Shown: positions 8,332-16,802 of the stretch, piece after piece
Position numbering within the stretch: position 1 is the first letter of the stretch
Layout: the number at the start of each line of letters is the position of its first letter
Source: Microbacterium sp. SA39
GTDB lineage: Bacteria; Actinomycetota; Actinomycetes; Actinomycetales; Microbacteriaceae
Assembly: GCF_000967865.1 (NCBI RefSeq)
Contig: NZ_JXRU01000036.1
Coordinates: forward strand, 186,001 to 250,000
DNA: 64,000 nt
Direction of reading: 5' to 3'
Position numbers and translations under genes: made by a program
Notes under the pieces: model-generated
What the model saw: only the letters and a program-made list of their open reading frames with translations
The model's database searches: none
What the model was told of the DNA's origin: nothing

Positions 8332-9405
8332 ATGGGTGCTCGGCTGCGTGTGGTGTTGGATCAGCTCGTGCATGTCGTGGATGCCGATCAGGCCTCCGCG
8401 GCCGTCGATCTCGTGGCGGGGCTCGTCGCCACGGCGCCATCGGGCTGCACAGTCGACGCGATCGTGCCGGCGGGAGCCGAGGTGCCCGTGCCCGGAGTCT
8501 CCGACGTGCGCACGCTCACTCTCGGTCGTCGCGAGCTCGCCGGCGCCTGGCAGCTGGGGATAGCGCCAGGGGTGGGAGGCGGCCTCATCCATTCTCCGAG
8601 CCTCATGGCACCTCTCGTGCGTCACGATCGCGTGCATGACAACGACCAGACCACTGTCACCGTGTGGGATCTGCAGGCGTGGGATGCGCCGGATCTTCTT
8701 CCGAAGGGCGTGGTGGGATGGCAGCGCGCGATGCTGAAGCGAGCCGTGAAGCACGCCGACGCGGTGGTGGTGCCGTCGCATGCGGTCGCGGAACGGCTGT
8801 CTGAACTGGCTCGGATCGGCGACCGCGTGAGGGTGATCGCCGGGGCCGCCCCCCGCGGATTCTCGGCGCCGCATGATGCCGCCGCGCGGCGTGCATCGCT
8901 CTCCCTCCCCGAGGGCTACGTGGTGCTCACGGGCACCGCCGCCTCCCTGGAAGGGGGTTTCCGCGGAGCTGTCGCCGCCGGTGTCGACGCGGTGGTGCTC
9001 GATGCCCCTGAGGGAGCGGAGCCGCGCCTGGCGGAGCTCGCCTCCGCCGCAGGACTCCCGGAGCGCCGGGCGCATATCCGCGGCGGGCTGTCGCCGGAAG
9101 ACCGCGCGGCCGTGCTGGCCGGAGCCTCGGCCTTCGCGGCGACGAGTCCGGTCGCCGGATGGCCGTGGCGTGCGGTCGAGGCGATGACGCTCGGTGTCCC
9201 GGTGGTCGCTGTCGACAGCGGCTCGCACCACGACGTCATCGCGGACGGCGGACTTCTGGTGCCGGAAGGCGGGATGGCGGATGCCGTTGCCGAGGCCGCG
9301 AGGGAGGGCGGGCCGCGCCTGCGGGTCCTCGCCGCCGATCGATCGCGCGCGTTCTCGTGGGCCAGTTCCGCTGAGCGCGTCTGGGGCCTGCACGCCGATC
9401 TCTGA
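8332..9405 (+). CDS. Glycosyltransferase, GT4-like (GT-B fold)
   Basis: 357 residues. The C-terminal half carries features of retaining GT-B enzymes: GYVVLTGTAASLEGG as the start of the second Rossmann domain, AGASAFAATSPVAGWPWRAVEAMTLGVPVVAVDSGSHHDVI containing the E-x7-E-like nucleotide-sugar contact, and GLLVPEGG. The N-terminal acceptor domain is less conserved. It is expected to work at the cytosolic membrane face; donor and acceptor cannot be told. It is transcribed away from the DUF4012 gene from its own leaderless-type promoter. Confidence 0.8.
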   Translation: MGARLRVVLDQLVHVVDADQASAAVDLVAGLVATAPSGCTVDAIVPAGAEVPVPGVSDVRTLTLGRRELAGAWQLGIAPGVGGGLIHSPSLMAPLVRHDRVHDNDQTTVTVWDLQAWDAPDLLPKGVVGWQRAMLKRAVKHADAVVVPSHAVAERLSELARIGDRVRVIAGAAPRGFSAPHDAAARRASLSLPEGYVVLTGTAASLEGGFRGAVAAGVDAVVLDAPEGAEPRLAELASAAGLPERRAHIRGGLSPEDRAAVLAGASAFAATSPVAGWPWRAVEAMTLGVPVVAVDSGSHHDVIADGGLLVPEGGMADAVAEAAREGGPRLRVLAADRSRAFSWASSAERVWGLHADL

Positions 9406-9492
9406 GACCTGAGAGCTGCCTGCGCGTCTCATGACACGCCGATCTCATGCAGCGGATTCTCAGTAACAGTGGCATCATTCTGCAACTTCCGT

Positions 9493-9498
9493 CACACT
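9493..9498 (+). promoter_or_regulatory. -10-like box (CACACT) before FG-GAP protein
   Basis: CACACT ends six bases before ATG 9505 with no Shine-Dalgarno. The first base differs from TANNNT, so this is weaker than the other examples. Confidence 0.35.
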
Positions 9499-9504
9499 GG
9501 TCAC

Positions 9505-11952
9505 ATGTCTCGACGTGCCCCACGCTCGCGAAACACACTGAGGACCGCCCGACTCCTCACCTGTTTCCTCGCCGCCTCTGCCCTGATCGTCGGCACGGTG
9601 GTCCCCGCCACCGTCGCCGCGGCATCCGTCTCGTCGAGCGTCGCCCCCGCGGTGAGCGCCTCCGCCGATCCCGCCGCGACCGGCATAGCGAAGACGGTGC
9701 TCGCCGGGTTCAACGCCGGCAACATCATCAGCGATGCCGTGTTCACGAACAAGAACTCGATGACAGAGGCGCAGATCCAGAGCTTCTTCAACAGCAAGGT
9801 GTCCCGCTGCCTCGGCGGTCGCGACGAGAACAACGAACCGATCGTCTGCCTCAAGGACTTCACCATGACCACGGTGACGCGCCCGGCCGACGCCTACTGC
9901 AGCGGATACACGGGGGCGGCGAACGAGTCGGCGGCGCGGATCATCTACCGGACCGCCCAGGCCTGCAACATCAACCCGCAGGTGCTCATCGTGATGCTCC
10001 AGAAGGAGCAGAGCCTGGTGACGAACACCTGGCCCAGCGCCTGGCGCTACCGCATCGCTCTGGGACAGGGGTGCCCGGACACCGCACCGTGCGACCCGAA
10101 CTACATCGGCTTCTTCCACCAGATCTACGGCGCGGCGCGCCAGATGCAGATCTACATGGAAGGCAAGTGGTTCCAGTGGTACGCACCGGGACGGACGTGG
10201 AACATTCAGTACAACCCGAATTCCGCCTGCGGCTCCTCGCCCGTCTACGTGGCCAACAAGGCCACGTCCGCGCTCTATTACTACACGCCGTACCAGCCGA
10301 ACGCCGCAGCTCTCGCCGCGGGCTACGGCGCGGGCAACTCCTGTTCCGCCTACGGCAACCGGAACTTCTACAACTACTTCACGGACTGGTTCGGTTCGAC
10401 GCAGGTGCCGACCGTTCCTGCGCTCACCTCGGTGAGCACGTCGTCATTCGTCGCGGGCGTCGACAGTGCCGGGTCGCTGTGGGGATACCCGTTCGCGAAG
10501 GGCGCCTGGGGCGAGCGCAAGCAGTTGGCGAGCGGACTCGCGCCGGTCACGTCGGCGATGATGGTCGGTGATCTCAACGGGGAGGGCACACGCGACCTCG
10601 TGATTCGTCAGCAAAGCGGTGTGTCGCTGATGCGCGGGAACGGTTCGGGCTTCGACGCGCCGCGAGCTCTCAATCTGGACTGGAGCGGAGTGCTCCTGTC
10701 GACCGCGGCAGGTGACCTCGACGGCGACGGTATTCCCGACGTGATCACGACGAACGCGGCCGGCGACCTCTCCCTGTGGCGCGGCGACGATCGAGGCGGA
10801 CTGCTCCCGGGCGTTCGGATCGGTAACGGCTGGAACGGGATGAACCTTCTGGTCGGCAACGTCGACCTGAACCGCGATGGCAATCCCGATCTCGTCGGGC
10901 GGGACACAGCCGGCCGTCTCTGGGCCTATTACGGAAACGGCGCCAGCGGGTGGAACGGGCAGCGGCAGATCGGCGACGGATGGGGCGGGATGTCGGTGAT
11001 CTTCGCGCCGGGCGATTTCAGCGGAGACGGCGTCACCGACCTGCTCGCGCGCACGGCGGCCGGTGATCTCTATCACTACCCGGGCGACGGTTCGGGCTCC
11101 ATCATCACCGGCGGCAGGATCGGCAACGGCTGGCAGGCGCTCTCCGGCCTCACCGGTGTGGGTGCGGTGGTGACCGGTCCTCGCGCGCTGGCTCCCGGGG
11201 CCGGCGACGTCGACCGCGACGGTGCCCTCGATGTGCTCGCACTGAGTTCGCAGGGTTCTCTCAGCCTCTACCGCGGGAACGGCACTGGGGGATGGCGCGG
11301 ATCTAAGCCGATCGGCGCCGGCTGGTTGCCGACCGACCGCATCATGACGCTCGGCGACTTCACCGGCGACGGCTACCGCGATCTCGGACGGATCACGGCC
11401 GACGGCAGATTCTTGATGTACCCCGGATCGGCCGTCGGCACGTACGGCGAACCGGCGGTGATCGGCACGGGCTGGCAGGCGCTGTCGCTGCTGGTGGGCG
11501 GTGTCGACTTCGACGGCGACAGGAACACTGACGTCATCGGCCGCAACCGGGCGGGACAGCTGGTCTACTACCGGGGTAGCGGCAAGGGAGGATGGGCGAG
11601 CTCGGCGCTCCCGATCGGCAACGGCTGGAGCGGGTTCGACTCGATCTCCAACGCCGGCGATTTCGACGGCGATGGTTACACAGACCTCGTCGTCCGATCG
11701 AGTGGAGCGAGCCTGTGGCTGTATTCGACGAACGGAGCCGGCGGGTGGGGCACCGCTCGCCAGATCGGTCAGGGCTGGGGCGGCTTCTCCGCGATCGTCG
11801 GTCCAGGCGACTTCGATGGGAACGGCACGGCTGATCTGATCACCCGGGGTGCGGACAACAACCTCTATCTGTACCGCGGAGATGGCCGCGGCGGGTGGGG
11901 TGCGAGCAGCATCATCGGGACGGGCTGGGGCGGTTTCTCGGCGCTCGGTTGA
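9505..11952 (+). CDS. Secreted FG-GAP/VCBS repeat protein with N-terminal lysozyme-like region
   Basis: 815 residues. A signal peptide (about residues 1-45) is followed by an approximately 270-residue Cys-containing domain; its INPQVLIVMLQKEQSLV segment and the later WRYRIALGQGC resemble lytic transglycosylase/glucosaminidase-type folds with a candidate catalytic Glu in KEQS. From about residue 350 to the end there are nine calcium-loop motifs of the type GDxDGDGxxDL and eight IGxGW motifs, about 60 residues apart, as expected for an FG-GAP beta-propeller. The start at 9505 is set by the signal peptide. Likely an exported cell-surface or secreted protein acting on or binding glycans; enzymatic activity is an inference. 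Confidence 0.8.
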   Translation: MSRRAPRSRNTLRTARLLTCFLAASALIVGTVVPATVAAASVSSSVAPAVSASADPAATGIAKTVLAGFNAGNIISDAVFTNKNSMTEAQIQSFFNSKVSRCLGGRDENNEPIVCLKDFTMTTVTRPADAYCSGYTGAANESAARIIYRTAQACNINPQVLIVMLQKEQSLVTNTWPSAWRYRIALGQGCPDTAPCDPNYIGFFHQIYGAARQMQIYMEGKWFQWYAPGRTWNIQYNPNSACGSSPVYVANKATSALYYYTPYQPNAAALAAGYGAGNSCSAYGNRNFYNYFTDWFGSTQVPTVPALTSVSTSSFVAGVDSAGSLWGYPFAKGAWGERKQLASGLAPVTSAMMVGDLNGEGTRDLVIRQQSGVSLMRGNGSGFDAPRALNLDWSGVLLSTAAGDLDGDGIPDVITTNAAGDLSLWRGDDRGGLLPGVRIGNGWNGMNLLVGNVDLNRDGNPDLVGRDTAGRLWAYYGNGASGWNGQRQIGDGWGGMSVIFAPGDFSGDGVTDLLARTAAGDLYHYPGDGSGSIITGGRIGNGWQALSGLTGVGAVVTGPRALAPGAGDVDRDGALDVLALSSQGSLSLYRGNGTGGWRGSKPIGAGWLPTDRIMTLGDFTGDGYRDLGRITADGRFLMYPGSAVGTYGEPAVIGTGWQALSLLVGGVDFDGDRNTDVIGRNRAGQLVYYRGSGKGGWASSALPIGNGWSGFDSISNAGDFDGDGYTDLVVRSSGASLWLYSTNGAGGWGTARQIGQGWGGFSAIVGPGDFDGNGTADLITRGADNNLYLYRGDGRGGWGASSIIGTGWGGFSALG
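10567..11949 (+). repeat. FG-GAP propeller repeats (nine Ca-binding loops)
   Basis: Within the protein starting at 9505, motifs such as GDLNGEGTRDL, GDLDGDGIPDV, GDFSGDGVTDL, GDFTGDGYRDL and GDFDGDGYTDL recur with IGxGW between them. The DNA is diverged between units, so this is an old protein-level repeat and not a recent tandem duplication. Confidence 0.8.
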
Positions 11953-11970
11953 GCGTGCCGGAGGCGCTCA
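11950..11970 (+). terminator. Weak hairpin at end of FG-GAP gene
   Basis: Arms TGAGCG (11950-11955, including the stop codon) and CGCTCA (11965-11970) with a 9-base loop and no U-run. It lies just before the next promoter. Weak evidence. Confidence 0.3.
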
Positions 11971-11981
11971 GCACGGTGCCA

Positions 11982-11987
11982 TAAGAT
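11982..11987 (+). promoter_or_regulatory. -10 box (TAAGAT) for leader peptide and ABC exporter operon
   Basis: TAAGAT ends six bases before ATG 11994. It is the first promoter of the polysaccharide region and should start transcription at or next to that ATG. Confidence 0.55.
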
Positions 11988-11993
11988 ACTGAG

Positions 11994-12023
11994 ATGCGTC
12001 GTGGCGACCGCCACCGCAGCTGA
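11994..12023 (+). CDS. Candidate leaderless 9-residue leader peptide (MRRGDRHRS)
   Basis: ATG 11994 opens a frame of nine codons ending in TGA at 12021-12023, directly abutting the ATG of the ABC permease (TGAATG). It is in the same frame as the permease and preceded by TAAGAT with a 6-base spacer, the geometry of leaderless genes here. Four of nine residues are Arg and one is His. The permease itself lacks a Shine-Dalgarno, so it may depend on reinitiation after this peptide. It could instead be chance; no homologue is known to me. Confidence 0.4.
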   Translation: MRRGDRHRS

Positions 12024-12938
12024 ATGAGTGGGCCAGTGACAGATACCCGAGATCTTTTCGCCGTCGTCCCGCGTTCCGAGTTCGATACCCCTGGCACCAG
12101 CCGTGGACTCATCGATGTCGTGCGCTGGCGCTACCTCCTGTACCTGCTGGTGCGGACAGGCGTCACGACCCGCTACCGCAACTCGATCCTCGGGTGGACC
12201 TGGTCCTATGTCCGTCCCGGCGCGCAGTTCCTCGTGTTCTGGGTCGTGCTCGGGCTCTTCCTCAACCTCAACCGCGACATCCAGAACTACCCGGTGTACC
12301 TGTTCTCCGGAATCGTGGTCATCAATCTGTTCTCCGAGGCCTTCAAGAACGCCACCACGTCGATCGTGAACAACGCCCCCCTCGTGCGCAAGGTGTTCCT
12401 GCCGCGTCAGCTGTTCGCCGTCTCGTCCGTGATCGTGGCCTTCATCCATTTCCTGCCGCAACTCGCGTTGCTGCTGATCGTCTGCCTGTTCATGGGGTGG
12501 ATCCCGAGCGTCTCGATCCTCGGCGTTCTCGCCGCCCTGGCGGCCATGATCATCGTGTCGCTGTTCGCCCTCGGGATCGGACTCTTCTTCGGAGCGCTCA
12601 ACGTGCGCTTCCGCGACGCGGAGAACATCGTCGAACTCCTTCTCCTTCTCGCCACGTGGGCGTCGCCCGTGCTCTATGCGTGGACCATGGTGCAGGACGC
12701 GATGAACAAGCTGGGCTGGCCGGACTGGTTCGTGAACCTTTACCTGCTGAATCCGATCACCCAGGGTGTCGAGCTGTTCCACTACGCCTTCTGGCGTCCG
12801 GTCTCGACCACCACGCTCGCGCTGCCGCCGGACCTCGCCTGGAACACGCTCTGGACGTTCCTGATCGCCGTGGGCACCCTGCTGCTCGGCCAGCTCGTCT
12901 TCCGACGCCTCGAGGGAAAGTTCGCCCAGGACCTATGA
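12024..12938 (+). CDS. ABC-2 type polysaccharide export permease (Wzm/TagG-like)
   Basis: 304 residues. Six hydrophobic helices arranged as in ABC-2 glycan exporters, with the amphipathic entry RTGVTTRYRNSILGWTWS before the first helix, NAPLVRKVFLPRQ after the second, and the conserved NPITQGVELFHYAFW near the end. Such permeases flip lipid-linked glycans outward. The stop overlaps the start of the ATPase gene (ATGA). No Shine-Dalgarno precedes ATG 12024; the stop of a 9-codon upstream frame abuts it. Confidence 0.9.
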   Translation: MSGPVTDTRDLFAVVPRSEFDTPGTSRGLIDVVRWRYLLYLLVRTGVTTRYRNSILGWTWSYVRPGAQFLVFWVVLGLFLNLNRDIQNYPVYLFSGIVVINLFSEAFKNATTSIVNNAPLVRKVFLPRQLFAVSSVIVAFIHFLPQLALLLIVCLFMGWIPSVSILGVLAALAAMIIVSLFALGIGLFFGALNVRFRDAENIVELLLLLATWASPVLYAWTMVQDAMNKLGWPDWFVNLYLLNPITQGVELFHYAFWRPVSTTTLALPPDLAWNTLWTFLIAVGTLLLGQLVFRRLEGKFAQDL

Positions 12939-13672
12939 GCACCGCACTCGCCTCACGCCCCAGCATCGTCGTCGACGGTGTGCGCAAGAACTTCACCCTC
13001 AACCATGCGTTGTCCTTCAAGGACACCGTGGTGGCCTGGATCCGTCGTCGCAAGACCAGCAGCACCTTCGAGGCGCTGAAGGGACTCGATCTCGTCATCA
13101 ACGAGGGAGAATCGGTCGCGATCCTCGGCCTGAACGGGTCGGGCAAGTCGACGCTCCTCAAGCTCATCTCCGGGGTGATGGAGCCGGATGCCGGAGAGGT
13201 GCTCACGCGCGGCCGCGTCGCCGGGCTCATCGAGGTCGGCGCCGGCTTCCACCCGGAGCTCTCCGGTCGCGAGAACGTGTTCCTCAACGCCGCCATCCTC
13301 GGAATGCAGCGCAAGGAGGTCGAGGAGCGCTACGACGAGATCGTCGCCTTCAGCGAGATCGAGCAGTTCATCGACCAGGAGGTCAAGCACTACTCCTCGG
13401 GCATGTTCATGCGGCTCGCCTTCTCGGTCGCCATCCACGTGGAACTCGATGTGCTCCTCGTCGACGAGATCCTGTCCGTCGGAGATGCACCGTTCCGCGA
13501 GAAGTGCCGCCTCAAGTTCGGCGAGCTGATCGCGCAGAAGAAGACGCTCGTCGTGGTCAGCCACGACATGGAGATGGTCCGAGAGCTCTGCACCAGAGGC
13601 GTGGTGATCAACAAGGGCGAGGTCGTCTACGACGGTGAGATCGAGGGCGCGATCGCGCTGGTCGACGAATGA
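12935..13672 (+). CDS. ABC transporter ATP-binding protein for polysaccharide export (Wzt/TagH-like)
   Basis: 245 residues. Walker A GLNGSGKST (residues 65-73), the degenerate signature HYSSGM typical of Wzt/TagH proteins, and Walker B VLLVDEILSVGD are visible; HD in VSHDMEMV is the switch His. It lacks the C-terminal carbohydrate-binding domain found in some Wzt proteins, so export probably does not depend on a capped chain end. It partners the preceding permease, overlapping it by four bases, and overlaps the next gene in the same way. Confidence 0.92.
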   Translation: MSTALASRPSIVVDGVRKNFTLNHALSFKDTVVAWIRRRKTSSTFEALKGLDLVINEGESVAILGLNGSGKSTLLKLISGVMEPDAGEVLTRGRVAGLIEVGAGFHPELSGRENVFLNAAILGMQRKEVEERYDEIVAFSEIEQFIDQEVKHYSSGMFMRLAFSVAIHVELDVLLVDEILSVGDAPFREKCRLKFGELIAQKKTLVVVSHDMEMVRELCTRGVVINKGEVVYDGEIEGAIALVDE

Positions 13673-15627
13673 TCACGGACTGGCTGGCGCACTCGGGGCT
13701 CTTCGCCCTGGGCCTCGTCGTGGTGTTCCTGCCCGGTCTGCTCATCGGTGTCGTGCTGCGCCTCCGCGGGCTCACGCTGTGGGCTGCGGCTCCGGCTGTG
13801 TCGGTCGGGCTGCTGTCGCTCCTGGCGATCATCTACTCGTTCATCGGCGTCCGCTGGGGGCATGTGAGTGTCGCGGCGGGGATCGCGCTGATCGCGCTGA
13901 TCGTGTGGGCCGTGTCGTTCGCGGTCAGGCGGAGACTTCGCGCGGCCGTTCCGCGCGGCCGTTCCCGGGTGTCGAACGCGCTCCTCGCGGCAGGCCTGGT
14001 CGTCGGTGGAGGACTGAACGCCGCGCGCCTCCTGACATATGTGGGTGCACCCGGCGCTCTGTCTCAGACCAATGACGCCGTCTTCCACCTGAACGCTCTG
14101 CGTTGGATCGCAGAGACCGGCACGGCATCCTCCCTCGATGTCTCGGGTCTCATCGGGGGGACGACCTTCTATCCCGCGGCCTGGCATGCGGTCGCGTCAC
14201 TCGTCGCGCTCGATGTCGAGTCGATCCCGGTGGCGGCGAACATGGTGTCGCTCGTGATCGCTGCGATCGTGTGGCCGTTGAGCATCGCTCTCTTCGCCCG
14301 CGTGATCAGTCACGGCAGCCGCACGGTCACCGCGCTCGCCGCAGCGCTCTCCGCCGGCCTCCTCGCTTTCCCGCAGCTCATGTTCGAATGGGGCGTCCTC
14401 TACCCGTACGCACTGTCCCTCGCCGTCGCCCCGGCCGCGGCGGCGCTGACGATCATGACCGTGCGGGTCTGGATGGGCGAGGCACCCGGTGCGAAGCTCC
14501 GTCGTGCGTCCGCCACCGGCACCGCTGCCGTGTTCGCGGTCGTCGCCACGACACTCGCGCAGCCGTCTTCCGTCCTCGTCTGGGGAATGCTCGTGATGCT
14601 GTGGCTCACCGGCACCATCCTGCGCGGCTACGGCAGCGGCGATCGCCTGTTCCGAATCCGGTCTCTTACCGTGCTCCTCGTCGGCTGGACCGCTGTCGTG
14701 GCGGTCTGGCTCGCGCTCGCGTATCTCGCGGGCACGGTCCTGTGGCGGTCGTACCGCGGGGTGCTGGGTGCAGCCTCGGACGTGCTGCTGAACAGCCATT
14801 CCCTGCTCCCTGCGGCGGTGGCCGTGAGTGCGCTGATGGTGGCGGGCATCATCGTCGCCGTTCGCAATCCGCGCCTGCGCTGGCTGGTCGTCGCCTGGGC
14901 CGGAGTGTCCCTGCTCTACGTCGTCGGCGTCGCCACCGACCTCCCGGTGGTCAAACGCGTCCTCACGGGTCCCTGGTACGGGGATTCCTTCCGGATCGCG
15001 GCGATCGTGCCGCTCATCGTGGTGCCCCTCGCCGCGATCGGCCTCGCGACGCTGATCCGGATGACGGGGAGGCGTTGGTCCTCTGTGACGCTTCTCGGCC
15101 GGACGCCCCTCACCGCGATCGCGATGATCGTCATCGCGATCGTCGGAGCGGTCGGAGTGATCGTCGCACCGGTCGTGCTGCTGCGCGTGGCAGCCGAGAC
15201 CGATGAACAGTCCCGGTACGCGATGGACGACGACACCTACCTCTCCGACGACGAGTACACGCTGTTGCGCGACTTGCCCCAGCTCGTCCCCGACGACGCT
15301 CTCATCGTCGCGAACCCGTCGACCGGTGCGGCCTTCGCCTATGTGCTGGGAGATCGCGACATCGTCCCGCGCACCTGGTCACCGCCGCAGTCGACCGCCT
15401 GGGACACATTGGCGACCTCACTGCGCGACGTCGACGATGACCCCGCTGTCTGCGACGCGCTCGTCGCGTACGGCGCTCCGGGGTACGTGCTCGACTTCGG
15501 CATCGGCGGCACCCGCCCCGGTGAGTATCTGATGCCGGGTATGACCGACTTCGACGGTCAGCCGGGGTTCACCGAGGTCGCACGGCAAGGCGACGCGAGC
15601 CTCTGGCGGATCACCGCGTGCGAATGA
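13669..15627 (+). CDS. Large multi-pass membrane protein (DUF6541-like)
   Basis: 652 residues. About 13 hydrophobic helices cover residues 1-490, then a roughly 130-residue soluble domain with LPQLVPDDALIVANPSTG and GYVLDFGIGG, the layout of DUF6541 proteins. The fold plan (many helices plus a C-terminal extracytoplasmic domain) is like GT-C glycosyltransferases that use polyprenyl-phosphate sugars, but no catalytic motif can be claimed. ATGA overlap with the ABC ATPase gene places it in the same operon, suggesting a role in making or modifying the exported glycan. Confidence 0.7.
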   Translation: MITDWLAHSGLFALGLVVVFLPGLLIGVVLRLRGLTLWAAAPAVSVGLLSLLAIIYSFIGVRWGHVSVAAGIALIALIVWAVSFAVRRRLRAAVPRGRSRVSNALLAAGLVVGGGLNAARLLTYVGAPGALSQTNDAVFHLNALRWIAETGTASSLDVSGLIGGTTFYPAAWHAVASLVALDVESIPVAANMVSLVIAAIVWPLSIALFARVISHGSRTVTALAAALSAGLLAFPQLMFEWGVLYPYALSLAVAPAAAALTIMTVRVWMGEAPGAKLRRASATGTAAVFAVVATTLAQPSSVLVWGMLVMLWLTGTILRGYGSGDRLFRIRSLTVLLVGWTAVVAVWLALAYLAGTVLWRSYRGVLGAASDVLLNSHSLLPAAVAVSALMVAGIIVAVRNPRLRWLVVAWAGVSLLYVVGVATDLPVVKRVLTGPWYGDSFRIAAIVPLIVVPLAAIGLATLIRMTGRRWSSVTLLGRTPLTAIAMIVIAIVGAVGVIVAPVVLLRVAAETDEQSRYAMDDDTYLSDDEYTLLRDLPQLVPDDALIVANPSTGAAFAYVLGDRDIVPRTWSPPQSTAWDTLATSLRDVDDDPAVCDALVAYGAPGYVLDFGIGGTRPGEYLMPGMTDFDGQPGFTEVARQGDASLWRITACE

Positions 15628-15639
15628 GGCTCGCCGGGA

Positions 15640-16032
15640 TCAGGCGCCGTCGGCCGGATCCGGACCGGGGGTGTGCGTCGGGCCGTGGGGCGGTGTTCCC
15701 TCGGGAGCGGTGGTCGCCTGCAGCAGCGCAAGCTTGCGGGCGAGCAGCGTGAGTCGTCGCTGCTGCGCGGCGTTGCGGCGTGACTGGGTGTAGACGAAAA
15801 CCAGGAACATCAGGACGAGCGCATAGAGCAGCAGGTCGGTGCCTCGGCCGACGCCCACGAGATTCGCCACCCAGGTGAGCCACTGCGGGAAGAGGATGGA
15901 GACGATGGCGACCAGGACGAAGGCTCCGAAGAGAAGTCGCCGGATCGCCAGGTGGTTGTCAGCTCCCGTGCGGCGCATGAAGACAGCGCCGATGGCCACG
16001 ACGCCGACGATGAGGACGATCTGGATCCACAT
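15640..16032 (-). CDS. DUF2304 domain-containing membrane protein
   Basis: 130 residues. Three hydrophobic helices (about residues 3-20, 32-50 and 64-80) are followed by a coiled-coil-like NAAQQRRLTLLARKLALLQ and a Pro/Thr-rich tail. DUF2304 proteins are regularly encoded next to polyprenyl-phosphate GT2 enzymes, as here with the gene just upstream four bases away, and may anchor or regulate them. No catalytic residues are recognised. It ends 12 bases from the convergent gene at 15627. Confidence 0.8.
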   Translation of the reverse strand: MWIQIVLIVGVVAIGAVFMRRTGADNHLAIRRLLFGAFVLVAIVSILFPQWLTWVANLVGVGRGTDLLLYALVLMFLVFVYTQSRRNAAQQRRLTLLARKLALLQATTAPEGTPPHGPTHTPGPDPADGA

Positions 16033-16036
16033 GGCG

Positions 16037-16723
16037 TTACCTCACGATCAGGTCGACGAGGATGTTGACGGAGTTGAGCACCGACTGCCCCTTCGACTTC
16101 GAATAGTCGGTGTACAGCAGCTCCACCGGATGCTCGATCCAGGGGAGCCCGGTGTGCCCGAGCTGGAGGACGATCTCGGTCGCGTGCGCCATCCGATCCT
16201 GCTGGAGCTGGATCTGACGGGCCGCATCTGCGCGGATGACCCGCAGGCCGTTATGCGCATCGGTGAGCTTGACGCTCGTGGTGAGGTTCGTCACCCAGAC
16301 GGCGGTCTTGAGGATGACGCGCTTCATCCAGCCCGGGTTCGTCCGGTCATCGAGGAAGCGTGACCCGAAGACGATGGCCGCCCCTGACTCCCGCGCCGCG
16401 GCGACCATGGCGATCGCGTCGTCGACGCGGTGCTGGCCGTCGGCGTCGAACGTCACGATGTACTCGCACCCCGGCTGCGCGAGCGCGTAGTCGATACCGG
16501 TCTGCAGCGCCGCGCCCTGTCCCAGGTTGATCGGGTGCTCGACGAGGTGCGCACCGGCCGCGCGAGCCGCTTCCAGGGAGTCGTCCGTGGAGCCGTCGTC
16601 GATGCAGACGACGTTCGGGAAGTGGGGGAGCAGGGTCGCGATCACCCCCGATATCACGGTCGCCTCGTTGAACAGCGGGACGACGACCCAGGTGTGCGGA
16701 TCGGGGCTGGCTGGGTTGATCAC
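16037..16723 (-). CDS. Glycosyltransferase family 2, polyprenyl-phosphate sugar synthase-like
   Basis: 228 residues. VVVPLFNEATVISG opens a GT-A fold; CIDDGSTDDS and TFDADGQH (the metal-binding D-x-D) are the nucleotide-sugar motifs of the DPM1/Und-P-hexose transferase group. This group makes Und-P-sugars on the cytosolic face for use by GT-C enzymes outside. Start is a GTG at 16723 preceded by GAGAGG eight bases upstream. It forms a two-gene operon with the DUF2304 gene, divergent from the acetyltransferase at 16803. Confidence 0.88.
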   Translation of the reverse strand: MINPASPDPHTWVVVPLFNEATVISGVIATLLPHFPNVVCIDDGSTDDSLEAARAAGAHLVEHPINLGQGAALQTGIDYALAQPGCEYIVTFDADGQHRVDDAIAMVAAARESGAAIVFGSRFLDDRTNPGWMKRVILKTAVWVTNLTTSVKLTDAHNGLRVIRADAARQIQLQQDRMAHATEIVLQLGHTGLPWIEHPVELLYTDYSKSKGQSVLNSVNILVDLIVR

Positions 16724-16759
16724 ACTCCTATCCTCTCAGGAAACGAGTGGGTGAACAGA

Positions 16760-16765
16760 TAGGAT
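16760..16765 (+). promoter_or_regulatory. -10 box (TAGGAT) of the amino-sugar operon
   Basis: TAGGAT lies 37 bases before ATG 16803; a predicted transcript would have a leader of about 30 bases carrying AGGAGA (16791-16796), six bases from the start. An in-frame ATG at 16764 overlaps this box and is therefore unlikely to be the start. Confidence 0.5.
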
Positions 16766-16802
16766 GACCGAGTCCCCTTCTTCACCCACGAGGAGAACCC
16801 GT

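Noticed and set aside
10567..11949. Repeated IGxGW/GDxDGDG coding units as a CRISPR or DNA repeat array
   Set aside because: The similarity is at protein level with diverged DNA and long, irregular spacing, as in a beta-propeller.
16764..16802. Upstream ATG for the hexapeptide acetyltransferase
   Set aside because: It overlaps the TAGGAT -10 box, and the ATG at 16803 has AGGAGA at good spacing.
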